Shown: positions 1 to 7,991 of the stretch, piece after piece | Numbering within the stretch: position 1 is the first letter of the stretch | How the letters are laid out: the number at the start of each line of letters is the position of its first letter | Assembly (NCBI GenBank): GCA_947624925.1 | Contig: CANQMG010000003.1 | Location: 1 to 40,839, forward strand | Length of the DNA stretch: 40,839 bases | Reading direction: 5' to 3' | DNA from: an uncultured Clostridia bacterium | GTDB taxonomy: Bacteria; Bacillota; Clostridia; TANB77; CAG-508 | Translations under genes and position numbers: made by a program | Notes under the pieces: generated by a model | Told to the model about the DNA's origin: nothing | Database searches by the model: none | The model's input: the letters and a program-made list of their open reading frames with translations, nothing else

Positions 1-1
1 T

Positions 2-118
2 TTATTAAAATATCAAATCAATCCTAGATTAAAACAAGTTGCACAAAATATTATACAAGAGCAAAGTGAAGGAATAAAAGAATTGGAGAATGTACGAAGA
101 GATTTGTGTCACAATTAG
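2..118 (+). CDS. C-terminal fragment of an upstream gene, unidentified (DUF305-like tail?)
   Basis: Frame 2 is open from the window edge to a TAG at 116-118 and encodes the last 38 residues of a protein whose start lies outside the window. The fragment contains NPRLKQVAQNIIQEQSEGI, an amphipathic helix followed by a short basic tail. The pattern of a helix with spaced Gln and Glu resembles the final helix of ferritin-like DUF305 proteins, but 38 residues are too few for a firm call. No clear terminator separates it from the next gene, which has its own promoter. Confidence 0.45.
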   Translation, partial: LLKYQINPRLKQVAQNIIQEQSEGIKELENVRRDLCHN

Positions 119-169
119 TAAAATTAAGAACAGGTTGTTCTCAACATTTTAAAATACTATAAATCCATA

Positions 170-198
170 TTGAGAAATTGTTATTTTAATGGTAAAAT
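170..198 (+). promoter_or_regulatory. Sigma-A-type promoter of the nuclease gene
   Basis: TTGAGA and TAAAAT are separated by exactly 17 bp, 28 bp upstream of the start codon at 226. A GAGGT ribosome binding site lies between. Confidence 0.6.
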
Positions 199-225
199 AG
201 AAAAAATAAAACGAGGTAAAATTAT

Positions 226-984
226 ATGGGAAGAAAAAAGAAAAATAAAAAATTAAATATTTTGCAATACTTTTTTGCTATGGTAATATTAATTTTTATT
301 TCAATTTATGGATATATAAACCCAAATGCTACATCTGAAAATTCAGTAAATGATTATAATTTAAATAATCAAAATATTATATTTGATTTATCTACAATTC
401 CAGAGTATACATCAAGTCCTTATGTTGAAATCAATAATAATATTCCATATTTTACGGAAGAAGATTATACCACTGAGCCTTTTGAAAAATATAGCGATTT
501 GGGAGATGGTAAGGCAGGAGTTGCTTATGCAAACATTTGCAAAGAAATTATGCCACAAGAAGGAGAAGAACGTGGTGAAATAGGAAATGTTAAAGATTTA
601 TCTGGATGGGTGCAAAAAAGATATGATAATTTAATAAAGGATAAATATTTATATAATCGTTGCCATCTAATTGGTTGGCAACTTGCAGGAGAAAATGCAA
701 ATAAAAACAATTTAATAACTGGGACAAGATACTTAAATACAGAAGGAATGTTACCATTTGAAAATGAAGTGGCAGAGTATATAAATAAAAACGAAAATAA
801 TCATGTTTTATATAGAGTAACACCTATTTTTGAAGGAAGAAACCTTTTAGCAAGTGGAGTAGAAATGGAAGCATGGTCAGTTGAAGATTCAGGTAAAGGA
901 GTTCATTTTAATGTTTATTGTTATAATGTTCAGCCAGGAATAGTTATTGATTATACTACTGGAGAAAGTTATGCAGAAGAATAA
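226..984 (+). CDS. Membrane-anchored DNA/RNA non-specific endonuclease (EndA-like)
   Basis: This protein is predicted to cut DNA or RNA outside the membrane. A basic N-terminus and one hydrophobic segment (about residues 12-30) act as signal anchor, followed by an Asn-rich spacer. The catalytic region spans about 85-250. YNRCHLIGWQ (144-151) corresponds to the DRGH motif of beta-beta-alpha-metal nucleases, with His147 the likely general base. NKNNLITGTRYLN (about 159-171) carries the metal-binding Asn. The DRGH-to-NRCH change is common in Firmicute EndA-like proteins. It has its own promoter and is followed, after a weak hairpin, by a DUF3006-type gene. Roles known for the family are DNA uptake and extracellular DNA or nucleotide scavenging; which applies here cannot be told. 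Confidence 0.85.
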   Translation: MGRKKKNKKLNILQYFFAMVILIFISIYGYINPNATSENSVNDYNLNNQNIIFDLSTIPEYTSSPYVEINNNIPYFTEEDYTTEPFEKYSDLGDGKAGVAYANICKEIMPQEGEERGEIGNVKDLSGWVQKRYDNLIKDKYLYNRCHLIGWQLAGENANKNNLITGTRYLNTEGMLPFENEVAEYINKNENNHVLYRVTPIFEGRNLLASGVEMEAWSVEDSGKGVHFNVYCYNVQPGIVIDYTTGESYAEE

Positions 985-1017
985 ATTAATTAAATTTGAT
1001 AATTTACAGTAAAATTA

Positions 1018-1046
1018 TTGTAAATTTATGAAAAACAATATATAAT
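1018..1046 (+). promoter_or_regulatory. Candidate promoter of the DUF3006-type gene
   Basis: TTGTAA and TATAAT are 17 bp apart, 86 bp upstream of the TTG start. The -35 overlaps the right arm of a small hairpin (AATTTACA at 1001-1008, TGTAAATT at 1019-1026) that may end the nuclease transcript. Confidence 0.45.
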
Positions 1047-1131
1047 TACTATTAAGTTTAGTTCTTAATACTATTAAATCAGATAGTATATTTCCAAAAA
1101 ATAATGTAAAAAACGAAGGAGTGATTATATA

Positions 1132-1842
1132 TTGAATTTAGATTTAGTAAATAATTTATTAAATGATTTAAAGGAGAATCAATTTGTGCAAAATTTTATA
1201 AAAGAGTTATCCAATTATTTAGAAGATAAAAATAATTTAAATAGTGAAAATGAAGAAATTCCAATAATAGAAGATATATTGTCAAAAAACAATCTTACAA
1301 CAGGAAATAAAAATGCTATTAGATGGAATTTAGATGATGTTGTATTAAAATATTCACAAGAAAATTCGAGTAATGATGCAATATATTTTATAAAAGATAA
1401 AAAGGATAATGCTTATGCTGCACTAAAGGCAGAAAATGGTAAAATAGAAGAAATAGAAATAAGTAAAAAAGATGTTCCAAGTGAAGTAAAAATAAATGAC
1501 GTTTTAAGAATTAAGAATAATAATTGTGTAATTGATAGTATTGCTACTAAAGAATTGCAAGAAGATATAAGAAATATGGCAAAAGAAATACTAAATAAGC
1601 AGAACATAAATTTAGAAAAACATAGAAAAGAAGGACATTTATATATGGTAACTGAAGAATTAGGGAATAACAGATTCTTATTGGATTTAACGGATGCACC
1701 AAAAACAGAATTTGAAGAGACGGATATTCAAAAAGATTTACTAAGCATAGCAACAGAAGGTATGGTCCTTAAATACACTAATGGAAAATACGAATACTAT
1801 TCAGATGATGGATTTGAAAGAGCTGAAAAAATACATTCATAA
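1132..1842 (+). CDS. DUF3006-type protein with two beta-barrel-like modules
   Basis: The start is a TTG at 1132, supported by GAAGGAGTG about 8 bases upstream; no ATG fits better. The N-terminal 45 residues are an acidic, Asn-rich helical region with no signal peptide. Residues about 80-160 (YFIKDKKDNAYAALK... VPSEVKINDVLRI) match the short DUF3006 pattern of two or three strands, a D/E-rich turn and a V-P-x-x-V-K-x-x-D-V-L motif. Residues about 165-232 look like a second, diverged copy. DUF3006 proteins often accompany secreted nucleases or ComEC-type proteins, and the upstream gene here is a nuclease, so a role in DNA handling is possible but inferred. The gene converges on and overlaps the M14 gene by 6 bp. 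Confidence 0.6.
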   Translation: MNLDLVNNLLNDLKENQFVQNFIKELSNYLEDKNNLNSENEEIPIIEDILSKNNLTTGNKNAIRWNLDDVVLKYSQENSSNDAIYFIKDKKDNAYAALKAENGKIEEIEISKKDVPSEVKINDVLRIKNNNCVIDSIATKELQEDIRNMAKEILNKQNINLEKHRKEGHLYMVTEELGNNRFLLDLTDAPKTEFEETDIQKDLLSIATEGMVLKYTNGKYEYYSDDGFERAEKIHS

Positions 1843-2694
1843 TCTTAAAGTTGGTTGGTATATTTTAAAATCCACACCAGAGATATTGGCTTTCCAACCA
1901 TCCGGAAAAGGTATATTATTATAATTATCTGAAATTAATTTTGCTTGGCTAAAAGCTGTAGAATCTTGTTTTATTTCACCAGTAACTAAATTAACACCAT
2001 CTGGATTAACCATTGGAACAATGTATAATGATATATTATTATATAAAAATCTTGTATTATATCCAAAGATAGTTTCATTATTTACAAAACTTAAACAATA
2101 ATTCTCAATAAAATTCATAAGTAAAGGAGTTGTAATCCATTCATTAGCATGGAAAGAGGCATTATAAAAAACTTCTTTTGAACCTCTACCAATTTTAATA
2201 TAAGGAATTCTATTATTTAATACACTATTTCCAATATACCCAATTTCTATAAAAGGATAAGTATTTTTTAAAGCAGATATATTCATTAAAAGAATAGAAT
2301 AAGAGTAAGAAATACTTGTAGGTACAATTTTATTAAAAGGTACTAATATTCTTTGACCAACAGAAATATTATTAATAGAGGAAATATTAGGGTTTGCAAA
2401 TATTATACGATTTATATTAGAATTAAATTTTTGTGATATAGAATATAAAGTATCTCCTGGTTTAGTTGTATAAATTGTATAACCATATATGTAAGGAAAA
2501 AGTTTATCCCATGTATTATTTCCAACTATACCATCCGTAGGTAAACCAAAGTTATATTGAAAAATTTTTACAGCTGTTTGAGTATTATCACTAAATAAGC
2601 CATCTATAGTGCCAAAATAAAATCCTAATTTTTTTAGAGTAGATTGTAAGAGTTCAACAATTGGGCCTGAAGAACCTAATTTTAAAACTTCCAT
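1837..2694 (-). CDS. Truncated peptidoglycan peptidase: PGBD + LysM + partial M14 domain
   Basis: The domain order is that of gamma-D-glutamyl-diamino-acid endopeptidase I. A peptidoglycan-binding helix bundle spans about 1-66 (GSSGPIVELLQSTLKKLGF), LysM about 72-120 (TTKPGDTLYSISQKF) and a zinc carboxypeptidase M14 domain runs from about 129. The HxxE zinc motif is present (HANEW, His182/Glu185), as is NPDG. The ORF stops at GVDFKIYQPTLRL, where relatives continue for roughly 100 or more residues carrying the third zinc ligand and the catalytic Glu. Those residues are missing, so the hydrolase is probably inactive, though it could still bind wall. There is no signal peptide, as in spore-associated relatives. 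The 3' end overlaps the convergent DUF3006 gene. The ribosome binding site is AGGTGAT. Confidence 0.75.
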   Translation of the reverse strand: MEVLKLGSSGPIVELLQSTLKKLGFYFGTIDGLFSDNTQTAVKIFQYNFGLPTDGIVGNNTWDKLFPYIYGYTIYTTKPGDTLYSISQKFNSNINRIIFANPNISSINNISVGQRILVPFNKIVPTSISYSYSILLMNISALKNTYPFIEIGYIGNSVLNNRIPYIKIGRGSKEVFYNASFHANEWITTPLLMNFIENYCLSFVNNETIFGYNTRFLYNNISLYIVPMVNPDGVNLVTGEIKQDSTAFSQAKLISDNYNNIPFPDGWKANISGVDFKIYQPTLRL

Positions 2695-2920
2695 AATATC
2701 ACCTAAAATATTATATTTTAGTAATATACAAAGTGTGATAAAGTTATATACATATATTTTAATTTCTTAATAATAAATTCATATATATATAAACTATAAA
2801 AGTGTACCTAATAAATCATTAGATGATTGTAATTTAATAAAGGATAGTATTTATATAATTGTTATTATTTAACTGAATAGCAATTTATGGGAGAAAATAT
2901 AAATATAAAGCATAAATAAT

Positions 2921-2966
2921 AAAACTTCACATATAAATATAATAAATTATTTATTTGTGAGGTTTT
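2921..2966 (+). promoter_or_regulatory. Terminator-like hairpin enclosing the cwlD Shine-Dalgarno
   Basis: AAAACTTCACA (2921-2931) pairs with TGTGAGGTTTT (2956-2966) over 11 bp with one G-U pair. Six T's run to base 2968 and ATG follows at 2969. The GAGG ribosome binding site lies inside the right arm. The upstream gene is divergent, so this is not needed as a terminator for a co-directional neighbour. It may silence read-through RNA or act as a leader switch. Confidence 0.55.
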
Positions 2967-2968
2967 TT

Positions 2969-3679
2969 ATGTTTATATTAAGTAAAAAGAGAATCTTAAT
3001 TGTATTAATATGTTTATGTGTTTCAATATGTAGTACATATATTATAAAAGAAAATATAACAAATAAAACAGTTGAAACAGTTAGTCTTCCTGTTTCAAAT
3101 AAAGTAATTGTAATAGATGCTGGACATGGCAAACCAGATGAAGGGGCACAAAGTAGTAATGGTACAACAGAGGCACAAACAAATTTAAAAATTGCTCTAA
3201 AGGTACAGAATTTATTAGAACAAAGCGGATGTGAAGTTATTTTAACACGTTCTGATGATGAAGCTATATATGATTTAGATAGTAAAACTCTTAAAGATAA
3301 AAAAATTTCAGATATACATAATAGAGTGAAAATTGGAAATGAATCACAAGCGGACATATTTGTATCAATTCATTTAAATAAAATACCTGAGAACCAATAT
3401 TATGGTTGGCAGACATTTTATAAAAAAGATAATGTTGAAGGAAAAAAACTAGCTACATGTATACAAAATAATTTAAATACTTCAATACAAAGAGAAAATG
3501 ATAGAGTTCCTTTAACTATAGATAATGTATATATAATTAAACATGTAGAAATACCTACAGCTATAGTAGAATGCGGATTTTTATCAAATCCAGAAGAAGA
3601 AAAACTATTGTTAGATGATAATTATCAAAATAAATTAGCATGGGGAATATATACAGGAATTATTGATTATTTTATGTAA
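2969..3679 (+). CDS. cwlD: N-acetylmuramoyl-L-alanine amidase, CwlD type
   Basis: The enzyme cleaves stem peptides from muramic acid. In spore formers CwlD does so in the mother cell, as the first step of making muramic-delta-lactam in the cortex. An N-terminal hydrophobic segment (about residues 6-27 from this ATG) exports or anchors it. The Amidase_3 domain shows DAGHGKPDEGA (zinc His and Glu), VSIHLN (second zinc His) and IVECGFLSN (catalytic Glu) in the expected order. Length, about 237 residues, fits CwlD. The ORF track begins at a GTG four codons upstream, but that GTG is part of the GTGAGG ribosome binding site 6 bases before ATG 2969, so I chose the ATG. Its Shine-Dalgarno lies inside a hairpin. 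Neighbours spoIIE and the M14 remnant fit a sporulation/wall context. Confidence 0.85.
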   Translation: MFILSKKRILIVLICLCVSICSTYIIKENITNKTVETVSLPVSNKVIVIDAGHGKPDEGAQSSNGTTEAQTNLKIALKVQNLLEQSGCEVILTRSDDEAIYDLDSKTLKDKKISDIHNRVKIGNESQADIFVSIHLNKIPENQYYGWQTFYKKDNVEGKKLATCIQNNLNTSIQRENDRVPLTIDNVYIIKHVEIPTAIVECGFLSNPEEEKLLLDDNYQNKLAWGIYTGIIDYFM

Positions 3680-3734
3680 AAATCTTTAAAAGCATTGAAA
3701 ATTTTGCCATTTTATAATACAATAATAAACATAA

Positions 3735-3781
3735 TGTGATTACATACCTAAAAAGCTAAAAATAGGTAATAAAAAATCACA
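3735..3781. other. Two-step inverted repeat between cwlD and spoIIE
   Basis: TGTGATT (3735-3741) pairs with AATCACA (3775-3781), and inside it TACCTA (3745-3750) pairs with TAGGTA (3763-3768). There is no U-tract, so it is a poor intrinsic terminator. It could be an operator or an RNA hairpin at the end of the cwlD message. Confidence 0.3.
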
Positions 3782-3815
3782 AATAGTAAAAAACTTTTTT
3801 AAATACTTGACTAAA

Positions 3816-3849
3816 TGCGACAAACAATTTAAACAAAAATAATTATAAT
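3816..3849 (+). promoter_or_regulatory. Candidate Spo0A-dependent promoter of spoIIE
   Basis: TATAAT at 3844-3849 has no good -35 at 17 bp. Instead TGCGACA (3816-3822) lies 21 bp upstream, and its complement TGTCGCA differs from the Spo0A box TGTCGAA by one base. Known spoIIE and spoIIG promoters are sigma-A type with poor spacing and Spo0A boxes near -35, so the layout fits. The functional call is inference. Confidence 0.4.
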
Positions 3850-3891
3850 TTTTAATACTTAAGTTTATTTAAAAAAGTATGGGGTGGTAAA

Positions 3892-6369
3892 ATGTTTCAA
3901 AATATATCAGTAGATGCAGAAGTGGAGGAAGAATATAAAAGTTCTTCTAAAAATAAATTAAAAATTAAATTGGGTTTAATTTTAAAAAAACAAACAATTT
4001 TATTATATATAATTTCTTTTATGTTATCTATGGTGTCAGCTGGACAAGGAATAAATGTATTTTCAATTTCAATATTTGCAGCCACATGTAGTAATAATAT
4101 ACCTGTTGGTATTTTATATATTATTACATTAATAGGAACGCTAATTAAATTTGGAACAGCTGGATTATTAGATTATTTATTAAATAGTTTTTTATTTATG
4201 GTATTAATATTAATATTTAGAGCAAAGATTCCAGAAAGTACAGTTTTCAATGAAAAAAGAAAATTAGGAAAATACGTTTTTATATCTACTTTTTTAGTAC
4301 AAGCTATAAAAATGATATTTAGTGGTATTATGCTTTACGATGTATTAATTGCACTAATAACATCTATATCTGCATATATATTTTATAAAATATTTAGTAA
4401 TTCAATTATTGTAATAAATGAATTTAATATAAAAAAAGCATTTGCCATAGAAGAAATAATAGGTGCTAGTATATTATTATCAATAGCGGTATCTTGTTTT
4501 GGAGAACTTAGTATATTAGGGGTACATATTAAAAATGTAATAAGTATATTAATAGTATTAATATTAGGCTGGAAAAATGGAATATTAATTGGGGCAACAA
4601 GTGGTGTAGCAATAGGAACAGTACTTGGAATTATTACAAATAGTAATCCAATTATAATAGCTGTTTATGCATTGTCTGGAATGCTTTCTGGTTTACTTAG
4701 TAAATTTGGAAAAATAGGTGTAATTGTTGGCTTTATTGTTGGAAATTTACTAATTACATATGTAGTAAATGGTAATATTGCAGAAATAATTTATTTTAAA
4801 GAAATAATTATTGCTTCATTAGGATTATTACTTGTTCCTGAAAAAATTAAAATAAATATTGAAGATTTATTTGGAAACGATAATTTGTTAGAAGAAACTG
4901 GTAAATATAGATTAGAGAGTAGCAAAGAAACAATAGAAAAATTAAATAATGTATCTGATGTTATACAAGAAATATCAAATTCATATAAACAAGTCGCTTC
5001 AACAGTTGTTGAAAATGATATCGAAGTAGAAGAAAAAAATAAAGATATATTTATTGAAGAGTTTCAAAAAAATTTAAATGGAATAGAAGATAATATATTA
5101 TATGAAGATTTAACAAGTGTAGATGAAAATATAATAACAGATATTTTTAAATACATAAATCAAAATGAAAAAATTAATAAAGATAAATTAATAGAAATAT
5201 TTAAAAATCATAATAATTATATAGTTGGATTTGATGATTATAAAACGAATCAAAAAATTGAGCAAGACATTAATGAAATTACAAAAATAATAAATGAATC
5301 GTATAAAATTTGTAAGGTTAATTTTATATGGAAAAAGAAAATTAATGAAAATAAACAAGTAATGTCAGAACAGTTAAATGGAGTTTCTAAAGCGATATCT
5401 TCTATAGCACAGGAATTTGATGATAATAGTAAAAATATTTTTGATGATAAAAAGAGAGAAATAATAGCAAAAGCAAAAATTAAAAATATAAATATTTTAG
5501 ATGTAAATATTAAGAAATTATCAAATAATAGATTTATAATAAATATTTATACAGAAAAATGTGATACAAAAACAGAAGAATGTCCTAATAAAACAATTGA
5601 AAAAATTTTATCAGAGGTTTTAGAGGATAATATTGTAATACAAAAAGAAAAATGTGCAATAAAACAGCAAAGTAATATATGTAAACAAACGTATTTATCT
5701 AAGGATAAATATAGGTTGCAAATAGGAATGTCCAAAACAACAAAGGATAAATCAGTAGTTTCAGGAGATAGTTTTATACAAGCAAAACTAAATGATGGAA
5801 AAAATTTAATAGCTTTAAGTGATGGAATGGGTTCTGGTCCAGAGGCTAGGAAGTCTAGCCAAATAGCAATAAAGATGTTAGCCAGACTTCTTACTAATGG
5901 ATTTGATAAAGATACATCATTAGAATTAATAAATAGTACAATATATGTTAATTCAGAAAATGAAACATTTGCAACATTAGATGCAAGTATACTAGATTTA
6001 TACTCTGGAAATGTAGAATTTATTAAAAATGCAGCATGTCCAACATTTATAAAAAGCAAACGACAAGTGCAAATATTAAAAACATTATCATTACCGGCTG
6101 GAATTTTAAATAATATAGACTTAGTTGTATATGATAGAGATCTTGAAGATGGTGACATTATTGTAATGTGTACAGATGGGATTTTAGATTCAAATATGGA
6201 ATATAATAATAAAGAAATATGGATTAAAAACTTATTAGAAGAAATAGAAACAGATAATGTACAAAAAATTGCTGATATTATTATAAAAGAGTCTATAGAT
6301 AATAATTATGGTATACCAAAAGATGATATGACTGTTATTGTAATGAAAATAATGAAAAGTATTACCTAA
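3892..6369 (+). CDS. spoIIE: Stage II sporulation protein E (membrane PP2C-type phosphatase)
   Basis: SpoIIE dephosphorylates the anti-anti-sigma factor SpoIIAA to release sigma-F in the forespore and also interacts with the division machinery. A cytoplasmic lead of about 35 residues is followed by a polytopic region with around ten membrane helices (about 36-325), an Asp/Glu/Lys-rich helical linker (about 330-570), and a PPM phosphatase domain to the end. The metal-binding motif ALSDGMGSGPEA sits near residue 644, followed by SLPAGIL, DGDIIVMCTDGILDSN and DDMTVIVM, all in canonical order. Length (825) is normal. A GGGGTGG ribosome binding site lies 7 bases upstream. Its stop codon lies inside a strong terminator hairpin, so it is probably monocistronic. 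Confidence 0.95.
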   Translation: MFQNISVDAEVEEEYKSSSKNKLKIKLGLILKKQTILLYIISFMLSMVSAGQGINVFSISIFAATCSNNIPVGILYIITLIGTLIKFGTAGLLDYLLNSFLFMVLILIFRAKIPESTVFNEKRKLGKYVFISTFLVQAIKMIFSGIMLYDVLIALITSISAYIFYKIFSNSIIVINEFNIKKAFAIEEIIGASILLSIAVSCFGELSILGVHIKNVISILIVLILGWKNGILIGATSGVAIGTVLGIITNSNPIIIAVYALSGMLSGLLSKFGKIGVIVGFIVGNLLITYVVNGNIAEIIYFKEIIIASLGLLLVPEKIKINIEDLFGNDNLLEETGKYRLESSKETIEKLNNVSDVIQEISNSYKQVASTVVENDIEVEEKNKDIFIEEFQKNLNGIEDNILYEDLTSVDENIITDIFKYINQNEKINKDKLIEIFKNHNNYIVGFDDYKTNQKIEQDINEITKIINESYKICKVNFIWKKKINENKQVMSEQLNGVSKAISSIAQEFDDNSKNIFDDKKREIIAKAKIKNINILDVNIKKLSNNRFIINIYTEKCDTKTEECPNKTIEKILSEVLEDNIVIQKEKCAIKQQSNICKQTYLSKDKYRLQIGMSKTTKDKSVVSGDSFIQAKLNDGKNLIALSDGMGSGPEARKSSQIAIKMLARLLTNGFDKDTSLELINSTIYVNSENETFATLDASILDLYSGNVEFIKNAACPTFIKSKRQVQILKTLSLPAGILNNIDLVVYDRDLEDGDIIVMCTDGILDSNMEYNNKEIWIKNLLEEIETDNVQKIADIIIKESIDNNYGIPKDDMTVIVMKIMKSIT

Positions 6370-6389
6370 AAAATAGGTAATACTTTTAT
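6355..6389 (+). terminator. Intrinsic terminator of spoIIE overlapping its stop codon
   Basis: AAAAGTATTACCT (6355-6367) and AGGTAATACTTTT (6375-6387) form a perfect 13-bp stem with a 7-nt loop and a short T-rich tail. The TAA stop at 6367-6369 lies within it. Confidence 0.7.
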
Positions 6390-6458
6390 TATAATTAAAA
6401 ATACTATTGAAAAAAAAAGAAATATATAGTATTCTTTAAATATGGAGGTAGAATATAT

Positions 6459-7976
6459 ATGAGTAGAAGTAGAAGTAGAAAGCATGGCAGAAGATATAAA
6501 GATGAACCAAAATTAAATATAAAAAGAGTTATTGCTGTAGTTATAGCTATAGTAGTAATAATAATGTTTATTATTTTATTAAAAAAATTATTAACTTCTA
6601 ATTTCTCTAATTTACAAACTACTCAATATTTTTCACTATATAGTAATGATAGATGGGGAGTAATAGATAATACTGGAAAAATAATAATAGAGCCTACATA
6701 TGATGAAATGATTATAATTCCAAATAGCAAGCATCCAATATTTATAACCTCAACACAAGTAAATTATGATGTTGGAACATATACAACTAAGGTATTAAAC
6801 GAAAAAAATAAAGAAATATTCACAGAATATGATAAAATATTACCAATAGAAAACTATGATGAAAATAATACACTATGGTATGAGGAAGATGTATTAAAAG
6901 TTCAAAAAGACGGAAAATATGGATTAATAGATTATGAAGGAAAAGTTATACTTGAATGTGAATATGATAATATAAATTCATTAAAAGGAATAAAAAATAG
7001 ATTAATAATTGAAAAAGAAAATAAAAAAGGATTAGTAAATAATAAAGGAAATATAATAGTTAACATAGAATACAAAGATATAAAAGTACTTGGTAAAACA
7101 GTTAATTCATATATTGTTATAGATGAAGAAAATAAATATGGAGTATCTGATATATTAGATACAAAATATGACGAAATAAAGAATATAGATACTACTAATA
7201 TGTTTGTAGTAAAAGAAAAAGGAAAGTACAAAGTAATAGACAAAGAAGAAAAAGAAGTACTTACATCTGATTTTGATGATGTTGAAAACATTATAGATTC
7301 AAATATAATAATTAAAAAATCAGATAAATATGGGATAGTAAATGTAGAAACAGGTAAAAAAATTAATGCAGATTATGAAAAAATAGATTATATAGATGAA
7401 GATAAATTTATTGCAAAAAAAGATGGAAAATATGGAATTATAAATATAAATAATGAAACTTTACTTGATTTTAAATATTCAGATATAATATATTACAATA
7501 CTGCAAACCTTCTTGAGTTAACGTATGAAGAGGATGGAAATATAAAAAATGATATTTTAAATGAAAATTTAGAATTAAAGTCAAATGGAATATTATCAGA
7601 AATTAATAATGAAAAAAATTATATTAAAGTATGGACAGAAGATGGATACAAATATTATAATTTTAAATTTGAAGAAAAAGATGTTATTAATATTTTAAAT
7701 AATAATACAATTTTTGCAAGTAAAAAAGATGGGAAATATGGTTTCATTGATAAAAAAGGAAAAGTAATAGTAGATTATATTTATGATGATGTTATGGAGC
7801 AAAACTCTTTTGGATTTGCTTGCATAAAAAAAGATGGAAAATGGGGATGTATAGATAAGAACGGAAAAATAATACAAGAACCAAAATACGAATTAAAAGA
7901 TAATATATTAATAGACTTTATAGGAAAATATCATATAGGACAAGACTTAAATGCATATTATTATACAGACATATAA
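6459..7976 (+). CDS. Membrane-anchored WG-repeat protein
   Basis: A basic N-terminus (RSRSRKHGRR) precedes one membrane helix (about 23-46), so the long C-terminal part should face outside. That part consists of many copies of the KLWG/WG repeat, seen as RWGVIDNTGKIIIEPTYDE, KYGLIDYEGKVILECEYDN, KYGFIDKKGKVIVDYIYDD and KWGCIDKNGKIIQEPKYE. About ten repeats are recognisable, some decayed in the middle. WG repeats form small beta units thought to bind proteins or the surface; no enzyme motif is present. A GGAGGT ribosome binding site is present and a possible promoter TTGAAA-N17-TATTCT begins at 6407. The next gene starts 15 bp downstream, implying co-transcription. Confidence 0.85.
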   Translation: MSRSRSRKHGRRYKDEPKLNIKRVIAVVIAIVVIIMFIILLKKLLTSNFSNLQTTQYFSLYSNDRWGVIDNTGKIIIEPTYDEMIIIPNSKHPIFITSTQVNYDVGTYTTKVLNEKNKEIFTEYDKILPIENYDENNTLWYEEDVLKVQKDGKYGLIDYEGKVILECEYDNINSLKGIKNRLIIEKENKKGLVNNKGNIIVNIEYKDIKVLGKTVNSYIVIDEENKYGVSDILDTKYDEIKNIDTTNMFVVKEKGKYKVIDKEEKEVLTSDFDDVENIIDSNIIIKKSDKYGIVNVETGKKINADYEKIDYIDEDKFIAKKDGKYGIININNETLLDFKYSDIIYYNTANLLELTYEEDGNIKNDILNENLELKSNGILSEINNEKNYIKVWTEDGYKYYNFKFEEKDVINILNNNTIFASKKDGKYGFIDKKGKVIVDYIYDDVMEQNSFGFACIKKDGKWGCIDKNGKIIQEPKYELKDNILIDFIGKYHIGQDLNAYYYTDI

Positions 7977-7991
7977 AATGGAGAGAGAAAA

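Noticed and set aside
2957-2968. GTG at 2957 as the cwlD start
   Set aside because: That GTG is part of the GTGAGG ribosome binding site for the ATG at 2969 and has no Shine-Dalgarno of its own.
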